From positions 1 through 64,000 of the forward strand of contig JAPWJW010000001.1 of NCBI GenBank assembly GCA_028283825.1: DNA of 64,000 bases, read 5' to 3'. The DNA is from Azospirillaceae bacterium. Its GTDB lineage: Bacteria > Pseudomonadota > Alphaproteobacteria > Azospirillales > Azospirillaceae. This document shows, in pieces, positions 40,342-49,970 of the stretch. The translations under genes and the position numbers were made by a program. The stretch's first letter is position 1. Each line of letters starts with the position of its first letter. The notes under the pieces are model-generated. The model did not search any database. It worked only from the letters and a program-made list of their open reading frames with translations, and was not told the origin of the DNA.

Positions 40342-43300
40342 TCACCGTTTCTGCCTGACGAGGTCCTGCTGAAGGAATGCTGCCCCCCTTATGCCCATCT
40401 CAATAAGCGCGTCGGCAATCTCGATCACGATCTCGCGATCCCCCGTAGCAAGGGGATCAGCGGCGACCAGCTCGCGCAGGATTAGGGCTAGCCGCTCGCC
40501 ATTGGAGACATGGCTCCAGAACTCACGTTCAGTCTTACGAATGCGCACGACCCGCTGGATCCAGCCCAGGCCGGGCTGGGGAAATAGCCGCTCAGAACGG
40601 GCCCTCAGTAGCGCTAGCAAGGCAGCAAAAACGGTTTGCTCGGTCGAAAATGTTTCAGCGGCGCGATTGAGTGCGGGCAGCACCACGTCGAGGTTAGGCC
40701 AGTCCCTGTCGATGCCGCAAACGATATCGTCGCGGAATCCGCAGAAGAGGGCGGTAACCGCCAAGCCGCGCTCGTGTCGGCGGGCATCGACCGGGGTGGC
40801 ACCCCAGTGCGGCCGTGAAGCTGCCCAATCAACAAGAGCTTCCCACGTTTCGAGCGTAGCCTTGTTCAGCATCTCCTTACGGAGCATGCGATGAAGCATG
40901 AAGTGGCTCATCACCGTGTCCATGACTTCAATGGCGGCCAAGCGCTCGGCTGCGTCTAGTCGCGCGAAAAGTAAGGTCTGTGCCTCAGCGGGTGGGATCA
41001 GAGCGACCAGGCGGGCCAACCAACGCCCACACGCATGCAGCCACTCATGCGGCGCGCCGCTGCGCTCGCGCCCCTTGCCCAGCGATGCCAGGGCCTGATC
41101 AAGCGCGGACTCGGCATGCTTAATCAAGGCATCGTGGGTCGCGAAGTCAAGCATTGGCTCAATCGGCAAGCGGAGCGCGTTCTCGTGAAAGCTCCAGTAA
41201 TAAGAGTCGTTCCAACCGCGCGCGCCGGCGGTGGTTGGTACCGGATGGGCGCTTGGTAGAACGCCTCCGATCAACATTTGTTCGGCCTCATCAGCGAGCG
41301 CGGACTGCTCCTTCGCCTCAGCCGGCGACCAGTGTGGACTATGCTCGGTTTCGTGGCTTCGTGCCGCCCTCTGCGTGGCAAGGCTGAAAAGCCGCCAAAC
41401 CATGTCTGGTGCAGCCTCTACAAATATAGGGGCCGCGTCATAGACGGCTTCAACGACGGCTTCGACTGGATCTACCGCCAACTGGAACATTGCAACCCGC
41501 GCCTCACGTCGAGACGGGTCGCGACGCAGAAGCGCGGCGTAGGTGACGGCTGCCATCGCGGGCGGGTGTCCAGTGAGGTGAGTGCCGCGAAAGGACAGCT
41601 CATCATGGGTCTCGACGATTGTTGCCGCGCGCTGGGCTATATCGGCCACCTTTTCTTGAGCCTTCTCCCAAAGCGCATCACTTCCGTGGCGGGCTAGCAC
41701 GGCCGCCGTAGCGGAGACAGCAGACTGAGTATTGTGACGTTTCAGGTCGACGGTCGGCGCCATCTCATCGAAGAGATCGTCAGCATCCAGTGCGACCATC
41801 TCGTCGAAGGCCTCCTCCAGCCCGACATCCGCACTGGGTTTCCCGTCCTCAACGGCCTTGGTAGCCCACAAGTTGAGCCGAAGCACTCGGTTGAGGGCCG
41901 CCTGATCCGCCAGCATCATCTGGTGCTTCTCAGAAGCAGTGTAGGGCGGCTTGATCCAGATGACTGTATTACCACCGACTTTCTCGATCACCAGGTTCGC
42001 CGGGTCAGCCTGCTGTCGCAATGGCTCGTATGCGTCGCGTAGCGTTTGCGCACGTATAGGGTCATCCCGCTCCTCAGCGGAGCCATAGGGGACCCGGTCG
42101 AGAAAGGTGGCGATCGCGGCGGCGTAGTTTGCCTTCATCTCGTTCGACGCCAAGGCGGCAAAAGGCACTGCTAGATCGCGTACGGTATATTGGCGATGGG
42201 GAAGTTGGTTGAGGACACGCAATGCGTTCGTCCAGGCCCAATACCTCTGAACGCTCATGCATGGGGGAGTGACGAAGGTCGCGCCTGCGGTCATGGTCAA
42301 GCAAAAAGGCGCGCCGAATGAAGGCTGCAGTCTCGGCCGGTAAAGCGTTGGCAAGGCCGACACTGACGTCGACGATTTGCTTGCGCACCCGCCGTATTGC
42401 CCTGCCAGATATACTGGCGAGGTAGCCGCTGACAATCGTCGGCGCACCCACGGCCGACTTGAGCAGCAACGTGCGCGCGCGTCTGCTTTCGTCCTGGGGT
42501 TCATCCCAACCGGCTTCGTAATCGTCCGAACTATCTTTCTCTCCGAGCCGCCGTAACGCCCAAGAGGCAATTGCTGGCACATGGAAATGCCGTGCGAACT
42601 CGGCAGGAGGAACGCTCACCCAAGTTTCGAACAGCGAGAACAGTTCCCCGCTGATCGTCTGCGGCAGAGAATCAAGGCGGGGTACAAGCCAGTCGATAAG
42701 ACGCATCCAGGTGACGACCTCCGGGTTCGCGGCCTCCGAGGCGAACTGTTCGCGTTCATCGCTGGTCAGGTCGGGAAACTGATTCTCGTCCAGAAACCGG
42801 AGTTCGCGGACGGTCTCAGTTGTCCGCACCGAGAGAATGAGGCGACCAAGCAGGCGTGCGCTTTCGCGGAGTAGCATAGGCTCGATCTTGTCCAGCATTT
42901 CTGCGCTACGGACCGATCGTACTGGCGCAGCTAGGATGACCCGGCTCCAGATTGCGCGCAATTCCTCCTCATGCGCGACAGCAGCCAATAGGTTTGCCCA
43001 GTCGTCGCCCCGCTCCGAACGCTCAAGTAGGAAGGTCGCCAGCAGTTGAAGCGGTCGCGCCAGCTGAAGGTTTTCGCCACCATCGCGGATTGCCTGCGCG
43101 ATGTAGCCACGCCGCTGGCGCAGGATCCGCTCAAGAATCCACTCTTCGTAGATGTCGTGAGAGAATGCTACGAAGATCCCGAGCTCCACGTGGCGCAGGA
43201 CACCGACCCGCAGCAACTCGTCGACTGCTTGCGCATTAAGGCCACGGATTGCCATGGGATGGCCTGGCTTATCGAGAAGCTGCTCACCGATCTGCAGAAG

Positions 43301-44863
43301 CAGGTTGCGCCTATCTTGGGCAGGCGCAAAGTCGATGCCATCGGCACCTCCATACTCCCACCAGAGTTCGATCAAATCGACTTCAGAACGCACCCCGCTG
43401 CCGGCTACCACTGGTAGCTTCGTTAGCGCATCGAGGAAAAAGGGGCGCCGAAGTACCGTGTCGTAGTTGCGCGGATCCAGTAGGAGCGGGCGCATTAGGG
43501 GAAGCGCCTCTGCAGCCTCGAGGGCTTCGTCGTCGTTGAAGCCCTCAACTCGGATCGCCTTCGACGACAGCTTCGAGACAGCTTCGGGGTCGAGCCAGCC
43601 ATCCACACGCTGCGCGTTCTCTTCGCGCATGGTCATGATCACGCGCCAGTCGGCGAGATCGGGTGTATCGGCTATTGTCTTAAGGAGGTCATTGACGGTG
43701 ATCTGGACGCTTGGGTCCATCTTATCGGCGCCATCGATGAAAAGCATGCGAGATCCGGACAATCCGAACTCTCGCAGGACGGTGGCAAGCGGGGTCACCT
43801 GACCGAACTTCGCCACATGCGCAGGCCAGCCGCCGCCTGTCACCCGCAGGTCGCGCAGCAAGAGGATCGGCGCACCCTCTGGCTCGTCGAGGGCAAGACG
43901 CTTCAGGAGCGCTGACTTGCCTGTGCCATGGTGACCAACGATCCGCAGCAGCCTGAACTCGGCGCGCGCATTGAGTGCAACCCCCAGGAGCGCATCACGG
44001 TTGATCGCCATTCCGCCTATGGTGTCACGGATGCTGGCAGCTGCCAGGCGGGACTCCTCATTGAGCGCAGCTATCAACCGAACATGTGCCCGGTCGGAAC
44101 CGACGTTATGCCCTTCAACCTGAAGCTCGCGCACCACTGTCGCGCGATCGACACCGCCGCCGCTGGGAATAATGCGGCTGGCCATGGCCGTCAGGCTGCT
44201 CCACGTCTGCTTGGCCTCAGCCGCGCCACCGGCAATGGGAGTCAGTTGGTCGATGGCGGCGAGCCAATCCCGCGACGCGCCCTCTTGGTCGAGGTCGAAT
44301 GCCACGATCGTGAGGCAACGTAGAAAGGCGACGATCTCATCATCGGTGGCGCTGGCATCCTTAGCCCTCACCAGCATGTCGAGAACGCGTTGAAACTCGC
44401 GCTGCTCATTGTTCGAGCTCTTCGGCACCGCAAGCCGCCTGCGATACTGGGAGGGGTCAGCGGCATGCCGGGCGCGGGCGAGGAGCGGCTGGATGTCACG
44501 TTCAAGCTTGGTCGTCGTCTGGCTGACGGCGATACCGATGCGATCGGTCGCCGAATTGAAACCAGGACGCCGGAACGTGTCCCAAGCCCTAGGGACAATG
44601 TCCCGCCACTTGTCGTCGCTCTCGGTGAACGAGAGAGTGGTTGTGATCTGCAGGTCGAGCCGGGTGGCCGTGCCGTCGGGCAGCCTTCCCTCGATCACCA
44701 AGTCGTCCAGCGGCGCGTCGAGTTCCGACTGTTGCGTCTTTACCCCTGTCACCGCCCCCAGCACGCCCCGCGCCCCGGCTTCCGCGATCATCGCGGCAAG
44801 GTAGTGGCTGGCAACTCGCGGCTCGAGGTGGGTGCCACCTCCTCCTGTGACATAGACGGACAA
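40342..44863 (-). pseudogene. STAND NTPase of about 1,500 aa (Avs-like), one frameshift
   Basis: The frame from the ATG at 44863 runs to about 42310, then continues in another frame to 40342; removing one base gives about 1,506 residues. Residues 45-100 (DDLVIEG, then LDLQITTTLSF) look like a PD-(D/E)XK or DUF4297-type N-terminal nuclease domain, but the expected Lys is not seen. The NTPase has Walker A GHHGTGKS (310-317), Walker B MLFIDGADKM (373-382) and a sensor-like RVIMTMREEN (407-416). The remaining 1,000 residues are helical repeats without Cys/His clusters. Nuclease-STAND-repeat is the layout of antiviral STAND (Avs) proteins. The frameshift lies near an A5/T5 run at 42303-42307 and may be a sequencing error. 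No partner gene is adjacent. Confidence 0.75.
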
Positions 44864-45162
44864 GTGCTATGACCTGATGAGGTTAGGATCGTTGTTCCGT
44901 AAAAAGATGGCGAAACCTACGCCCTCTTTCAACGCCGATGGGCACTTGTCCGTTGGCGTCGGCGGTGAGATGGTCATAATAGCCTAGTCTGTATATCGCC
45001 GCGATCAAGTGACCCCGCTGATTTCTATAGAATCATAGGGTTACTGTGCCGATCGGCCTCCAAAGCGCGTGCGGATTTACATCCAAAGGGTACCGTCGGC
45101 TGCGAACGTGAAATAGCCATCAACGTCCCAGCATCACCCAGTTTTCGCAATCGGGGGAGCGG
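44864..45162. other. upstream region of the STAND gene
   Basis: No gene is seen. A perfect 10-bp palindrome, TTCTATAGAA, lies at 45023-45032 within the local AT-rich part and could be a regulatory site. The stretch is long enough to hold promoters for both flanking divergent frames. Confidence 0.35.
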
Positions 45163-45349
45163 ATGTTGAGCCGCGCCACCCACCGCATCTCATTGACCAG
45201 GGCGGGCGAACGGCTACTTCAGTTGATCGAACTCCGTTACCGGAGCATTCCGTGCCCCCGGCGGCGCCCCCACATCACGCCCTGGGAGCTGATCTCGAAC
45301 GAAACGCTGGAGTACCTTAATCGAGCCTATCCCGTCGTCTGTGAAGAAT
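45163..45349 (+). pseudogene. small unknown gene, 3'-truncated by IS5
   Basis: The ATG at 45163 has a good GGGGGAGCGG ribosome site. About 62 codons follow (RAGERLLQLIELRYRSIP, TPWELISNETLEYLNRAYP) before the IS5 end at about 45350, where the frame runs into IS sequence and stops. Family not recognised. Confidence 0.4.
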
Positions 45350-46842
45350 GGCCCTGACCGGCTTAATTGGAACCGGTCAGGGCCATTTTGTTTCCGGATT
45401 GGAGCGTCCAGAGGCAGACACGCCAAAGGGCTTTGAGCCACCTGACGAGGAGGTGGAAGTTGAAGCCGGCGGCGGCGAGGACGGCGTTGATGCGGTCGCC
45501 GTTGCGTCCCTTGAGGTAGTTGCGCCCCATGCGGTGCTCGGCCTTGAGGTGACCGATGATGGGTTCGACGGCGGCCCTGCGCTTCATCTCCCGTTTGATG
45601 GCGGCGGTTGTCCTTCGGACCTGTCCGGTGATCCAGACCTTGAACTTGTTGGGCAGGTTGTGGCCGCGATAGCCCTTGTCGACGTGGACGCGGTCCGGTT
45701 CCCGGCCTGTGTTGGCGGTGATGTCGGCGACGGCGGTGGCGAGGGTGTGGCCGTCGAAGGGGTTGCCGTGGAGTGCCTGGGCGTGAAGGACGAAGAGGCC
45801 GCCCTTGGGCCTGGTGACGGGGACGGCGACACTGACCTTGCAGCCGAACTCGTAGGGTTTGCTGGCCTTGCCCTTGCCGATGCACTCCACCTCGGGCGCG
45901 TGGAGGGAATAGACCTTCTGCCCGCGCTGTCGTTGGGTCTGCATGCTGACCTTGACGGCCAGGTCGCGTAAGGGGCTGTAACGGGCCATCAGGTCGGCGG
46001 CCTCATCACCCTTGGCGGCGATCTTGCGGTTGATGTCGCGGATGAGACGGCCCAGCCGGGTACGCAGGAACTTCAGTTGCCGGTTGGCGCGTTTGAACTG
46101 GTGGGCGTGGGTGTAGCGGCCGACCATGATGGCGGCGCGCTTGGCCAGGCGCAGATAGCTTTGGCGCAGGACGATGCCGTTGTCCTTGGCGAAGCCGACC
46201 AGCTTCTCGATGGCCTTGTGGGTCAGGCGGGCGTCGGTGGGGTGGGCGATGGCCTTGGGCTGGACGGTGGTGTCCACCACCACGCGTTCCAGGTCACGGA
46301 TGCTGAGGGCGCCGGTGTCCTGGGCCACCCTCAGGCTCTCCTGGATCAGCGCCGCCAGATGTTCCGGACCCAGCCGCTGGCGCCAACGGGACATGGAGGA
46401 GGGCTCGAACGGCAGGTCATGACAGAAGACCTCCTCGCCGCAGAAGAACTGGAAATAGGGATTCTCCACCCAGTGGGCGACCAGCACCTCGTCGGACAGG
46501 CTGTGCATGTGCTTCAGGATCAGCAGGCCCGCCACCAGCCGGATGGGCAGCGGCGGCTGGCCCGGACCGTCGCTGTAGACCACGCCCAGGCGCTGCTCCA
46601 GGAAGCCCCAGTCGATCTTGCCCGCCAGCGCCACCAGCGGGTGCTTCAGGTCGATGATCTGGTCCAGGGCTGGACGCAGAAGGTCTTTCTGACGGGTATC
46701 CCGTGGTCGCGACATGGCCTGTTCCCCACTGCCGTGCATAGGGGAATCGAATCACGAAATGGCCCAAATGGGGATCCCAAATCGCAAGAAAGCGGAGGCC
46801 GAACCACCGCTTTCTTGCAAATCCAATTACTGGGCAGGGGCC
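45350..46842 (-). mobile_element. IS5-family insertion sequence, about 1.49 kb
   Basis: Imperfect inverted ends are visible: GGCCCTGACC...TAATTGGA from 45350 and, on the other strand from 46842, GGCCCCTGCC...TAATTGGA. One intact transposase lies between. At the left end AATGGCCCTGACCGG (45347-45361) and its reverse complement at 45373-45387 form a 15-bp stem followed by TTGTTT on the plus strand, which may block transcription into the element. No clear target duplication was identified. Confidence 0.8.
45363..46715 (-). CDS. IS5-family transposase (DUF772 plus DDE_Tnp_1)
   Basis: The product is 450 residues from the ATG at 46715; an earlier in-frame ATG at 46739 is possible. The N-terminal DUF772-type domain is clear (LAGKIDWGFLEQRLG, GLLILKHMHSLSDEVLV, FCHDLPFEPSSMSRWR). 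Catalytic regions are VVVDTTVQPKAIAHPTD (first Asp), VHVDKGYRGH (second Asp) and AAVEPIIGHLKAEHRMGRNY (Glu). The frame is intact. Confidence 0.93.
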   Translation of the reverse strand: MSRPRDTRQKDLLRPALDQIIDLKHPLVALAGKIDWGFLEQRLGVVYSDGPGQPPLPIRLVAGLLILKHMHSLSDEVLVAHWVENPYFQFFCGEEVFCHDLPFEPSSMSRWRQRLGPEHLAALIQESLRVAQDTGALSIRDLERVVVDTTVQPKAIAHPTDARLTHKAIEKLVGFAKDNGIVLRQSYLRLAKRAAIMVGRYTHAHQFKRANRQLKFLRTRLGRLIRDINRKIAAKGDEAADLMARYSPLRDLAVKVSMQTQRQRGQKVYSLHAPEVECIGKGKASKPYEFGCKVSVAVPVTRPKGGLFVLHAQALHGNPFDGHTLATAVADITANTGREPDRVHVDKGYRGHNLPNKFKVWITGQVRRTTAAIKREMKRRAAVEPIIGHLKAEHRMGRNYLKGRNGDRINAVLAAAGFNFHLLVRWLKALWRVCLWTLQSGNKMALTGSN

Positions 46843-46926
46843 AAAACGCAACGCATCGTCAGTGCGTTAGCGATCATTCACGGATGACTATCCCGGTGTC
46901 ATCCAAGCCGGTTAGCAGTCCACTCT

Positions 46927-47064
46927 GACAAGTGGCGACATCTCATCGAGAATTTCCTCTATAAATTCAAGGGATTCAAGCGCATTGCCATGCGCTTGAA
47001 CAAGGCAGATCAGAGCTTCTCAGCCATGATCTATCTCGCCGCTCCCGTCATTCACTTCAGATGA
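46927..47064 (+). pseudogene. second IS5-type (IS427-like) transposase C-terminal remnant
   Basis: The plus strand encodes DKWRHLIENFLYKFKGFKRI and then SFSAMIYLAAPVIHFR before a stop, matching the last 45 residues of IS427-group transposases (RRLIENFFxxLKxxRRIATRYDK...FLAAI). It is unrelated to the neighbouring complete IS5 copy and points the other way. Confidence 0.8.
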
Positions 47065-47183
47065 ATCTCAACAGGCCCTAGATACCGGTGCGCTGCCGAA
47101 TGGCGGTTCACAGCTTCCGAATACCCGTCCATGGCTGCCGAACGCCGGTTCGCGATTCCAGCAGCGCTGCCGCGCACATTTGC

Positions 47184-48290
47184 CTACGCCAGCCGCTGGG
47201 CCAATTCCTCCGCATCCGCGTGGTAGTAGCGGGCCAACATGGAAAGCGTCTTGTGCCCGGTGATCCGCATCAACTCCAGGGGATTGGTGTAGGTCTTGGC
47301 CAGCCGGCTGGTAGCCTCGTGCCGCAGGTCGTGAAACGTCAGGTCCACGATCCCGGTGCGGTCGACGACGCGCCCGAAAGTCACCTTGAGCAGTCCCTGC
47401 TCCTCTTCCACCACCCGCCCCTTCTTCCTTCCATAGGTGGGGAAAGACCGGAAGGCGTCTACCGCCACGCTCGATAAGGGGACTTTCCGGATTTCACCGT
47501 TCTTCGATCCGTCGCCCGACAACCCGCGGACGGTCATAACCCGCTTCGTCAGGTCAACGTCGCTCCAATCCAGCGCGCAAAGCTCTCCCTGCCGCGCAGC
47601 CGTTTCCAATGCCAGCTTGGCCAAGGGGACCAGCCAGGGGCCGTGTTTGCTAGCAGCCAGCGCCGCCATCAGGCGTTCCTCCTCTGCCGGAGTGTGGTGG
47701 GGTTGCTCAATCTCCACGCCGCTGTTCGGATCCAGCTGGCGCAGCACTTCCACCCTGGCGGGTTGCAGGCGGCGCTCCCGCTTCCGGTCCGCGCCCTTTG
47801 GGCGGGCCGTCAATTTGGCTTCCGCCGGGTTTGTGGGCAGGTGCATGCCCCATTCCCGTCGGCCATGGGCAATCACGGTGGCAATCAGGTTGAGGCGTCG
47901 CACGACCGTGGCGGGCGCGTAGTCGACGGCCAGCATCCTGTCCCGATAGCTGGCGATGTCCTGGGAGGCAAGGCCGCTCAGCCGGCGCAGACAGATCTCG
48001 TCGTCCTCGATGACAAGCAGGTGGCCGGCTTCCTGCACCGCGCCCCGCTTGGTCGGCGTAACCTCCTCGCGGTAACGGCAGAGCAGGGCCCCCAGGGTGG
48101 TGCTGTCGGCTTGGCTATGATCCACGAAGACCCGGCGATCCATGTCCGTCTCGATGGATTTGGCCCAGCGCTCGGCATCCTTCTTTTTCTCGAAGGTCTT
48201 GGAAACCGGTTTATGGCCCACGCGACGAACCTTGGCCTGATAGCCAATGAGCTGGCCTTCGCGATTCTCTCGGGGGGTGATGGTAGCCAT
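47184..48290 (-). CDS. Tyrosine-type integrase of the 43-kb island (Int2)
   Basis: The product is 368 residues with a complete catalytic set: Arg233 (AARQGEL), Lys263 (GSKNGEIRKVPL), His320 and Arg323 (FHDLRHEA), His346 (GHKTLSMLARYYH) and the likely nucleophile Tyr355. The N-terminal 55 residues are an arm-binding-type domain (VRRVGHKPVSKTFEKKKDAERWA) and about 65-160 is the core-binding domain. It starts 82 bases inside the attachment repeat at the intact tRNA-Glu and reads away from it, as island integrases usually do. TGTCCCGCA-like repeats lie in those 82 bases. Confidence 0.95.
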   Translation of the reverse strand: MATITPRENREGQLIGYQAKVRRVGHKPVSKTFEKKKDAERWAKSIETDMDRRVFVDHSQADSTTLGALLCRYREEVTPTKRGAVQEAGHLLVIEDDEICLRRLSGLASQDIASYRDRMLAVDYAPATVVRRLNLIATVIAHGRREWGMHLPTNPAEAKLTARPKGADRKRERRLQPARVEVLRQLDPNSGVEIEQPHHTPAEEERLMAALAASKHGPWLVPLAKLALETAARQGELCALDWSDVDLTKRVMTVRGLSGDGSKNGEIRKVPLSSVAVDAFRSFPTYGRKKGRVVEEEQGLLKVTFGRVVDRTGIVDLTFHDLRHEATSRLAKTYTNPLELMRITGHKTLSMLARYYHADAEELAQRLA

Positions 48291-48310
48291 GATGGATCAG
48301 GCCTCCGCAG

Positions 48311-48347
48311 TGTTCCGCGAAAGCAACTGTCCCCAAACTGTCCCGCA
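48311..48347 (+). promoter_or_regulatory. candidate integrase arm-type sites, right arm
   Basis: TGTTCCGCG (48311-48319), TGTCCCCAA (48329-48337) and TGTCCCGCA (48339-48347) are spaced 18 and 10 bases apart, between the Int2 start and the attachment repeat. The last is identical to two copies in the left arm (5282-5301). The sites could also regulate int2, whose promoter must lie here. Confidence 0.5.
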
Positions 48348-48372
48348 AAATCCAGCCGAAACGCTGGAAGCG

Positions 48373-48448
<76 letters not shown>

Positions 48449-49167
48449 GGCGAGGCGGCTGGGGCGGAGCCCAGCACTTATAGTGCGGTTGTCCGAAGAG
48501 CGATGCTTTCCGTGAAAAGCTTTCTTCAAGCACAAGATATTGATTCTATTGGCAATAAAGCCACAAAATCTTGCGCAACCGCCTGTGGGGCGAACGTATG
48601 CCACGTTCGAGATGGCGGCGCAAGATTGTCGATGGCGTTTTTTGTGCCGCTGAATGCAGGGAGGATATGCGCGCCGCGGACAAAGGCGACCAAGGCCTTA
48701 GGGGCATCCCGCGCGGGCCGCATCACCAGGCAGTTCGAGACCATCGACGGCCGCGATCCACCACCCCGGCATCAGGCAATGGGCATCGACATGGTGCATG
48801 CCCTTGCCGTTCCCGCCCGATCCGACCGGCCCCAGGATGGGGTTGGCCAGGCTCTCTTCCCCGCCGCAGGCCTCACCCCGCGGTGGTTCCATTTCACGCC
48901 GAGGACGGTTTCAGCCGGCCCCTTGCTTGCTCACCGGCGGATTGAAAACGTGGCTGACACTGGTGGGAAGCAGCTTCGTGGTGGCGGTGCTGGAGGTGAA
49001 CGCCGGCACGTGCCTGCCGCTACAGACCACCGTGCATCCGAAGAACCTTCATTACCTGTCGACCAAGGCCTCCAAGCTGGGGCACCGCCTGGAAAACTTA
49101 GGCGCGCAGGATTTCCGCGGCGTCGGTGGCGGGACGCTGGGGGCCCGCCCGCCCGGGTGAGCGGGGA
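48449..49167. other. right flank of the tRNA, one doubtful small frame
   Basis: A plus-strand frame at 48798-49160 (120 codons) has coding-like third positions in its second half (LKTWLTLVGSSFVVAVLEVN, HPKNLHYLSTKASKLGHRLE), but its start is uncertain and no family is recognised, so it is not called as a gene. The tRNA promoter should lie just right of 48448. Nothing else is seen. Confidence 0.35.
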
Positions 49168-49719
49168 TCAGGCGCCCTGCGGCGTCCCTTGAGGTTGGCC
49201 GGCGAACTCCCGCTCCAGTTCCCGGCGTATGGCCTGAACGCTGAGGCCGTGCAGCCGGCCGCCCCCTTCGAAATAACGGATGAAGACGCGCCCCATCGCA
49301 TAGGTGCCGACGCCGGAAAAGGCGGCCATGGTGGTCAGGCCCGCCAAGCCGGCCAGTCCCGGCAGGACGTTGACCAGAATCTGGGTCAGCAGGGAGGAGA
49401 CGCTTTTGGGCACCAGCACGCCGATCAGCACGCCGACGATGGCCTGGACCGATTCCAGCGACACCGTCTCACCGTACAGTTCGGCCAGTTCCGTCACCAT
49501 CTTGGTCTGGACCACGGCCAGGGCCGCGATGTCCACCACCGGCACGGGCACGGCACCGGCGGCGATGCCCCAGCCCGAGTACCGCGCCAGGATGCGGGAA
49601 GCCTTGTCCAGGCGCCGGGCCAGCGCCTCCGACGCATCATCCGCGACGGACGGCGCCGCATCCACCACCTCGGGCACGGCAGCCGCCACGGGCTCTTGTT
49701 GTTCCTCAAGCCGGGACAT
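49168..49719 (-). CDS. DUF697-family membrane protein (paralogue 1)
   Basis: The product is 183 residues from the ATG at 49719; the frame is open upstream but not protein-like. Core DUF697 features are GWGIAAGAVPVPVVDIAALAV, VTELAELYGETVS, a hydrophobic glycine-rich pair of helices (VLIGVLVPKSVSSLL, LAGLAGLTTMAAF) and GTYAMGRVFIRYFEGGG. The family is linked to GTPase-associated membrane proteins such as YcjF, but its role is unknown. A paralogue lies at 56644-57249. Confidence 0.85.
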   Translation of the reverse strand: MSRLEEQQEPVAAAVPEVVDAAPSVADDASEALARRLDKASRILARYSGWGIAAGAVPVPVVDIAALAVVQTKMVTELAELYGETVSLESVQAIVGVLIGVLVPKSVSSLLTQILVNVLPGLAGLAGLTTMAAFSGVGTYAMGRVFIRYFEGGGRLHGLSVQAIRRELEREFAGQPQGTPQGA

Positions 49720-49970
49720 GGGCGCGATACCTTTCCATGGGGCTGCGGCGTGTAGGCCGTGCCACCTCCAGATATCATGCCGTCCGCCCGCGCCACAATC
49801 TCTGGCTGGTGGCCCACAGGTACAATACAGCCGCAACCTGACAGGCGCCTTCCCCGCCCCTGCTTTTTCAGATACTTTCCGGCCGACTGCGGGGGTCGCG
49901 CTGCGTCATCGGGGGTAACTGCGTTGCTTATGGTTTTTGCCTGTGGGCCCCGGGCCCGGCGGTACCGTTC

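Noticed and set aside
48798-49160. Small plus-strand gene right of the tRNA
   Set aside because: The second half has coding-like composition, but there is no clear start or ribosome site and no recognisable family; left as doubtful.
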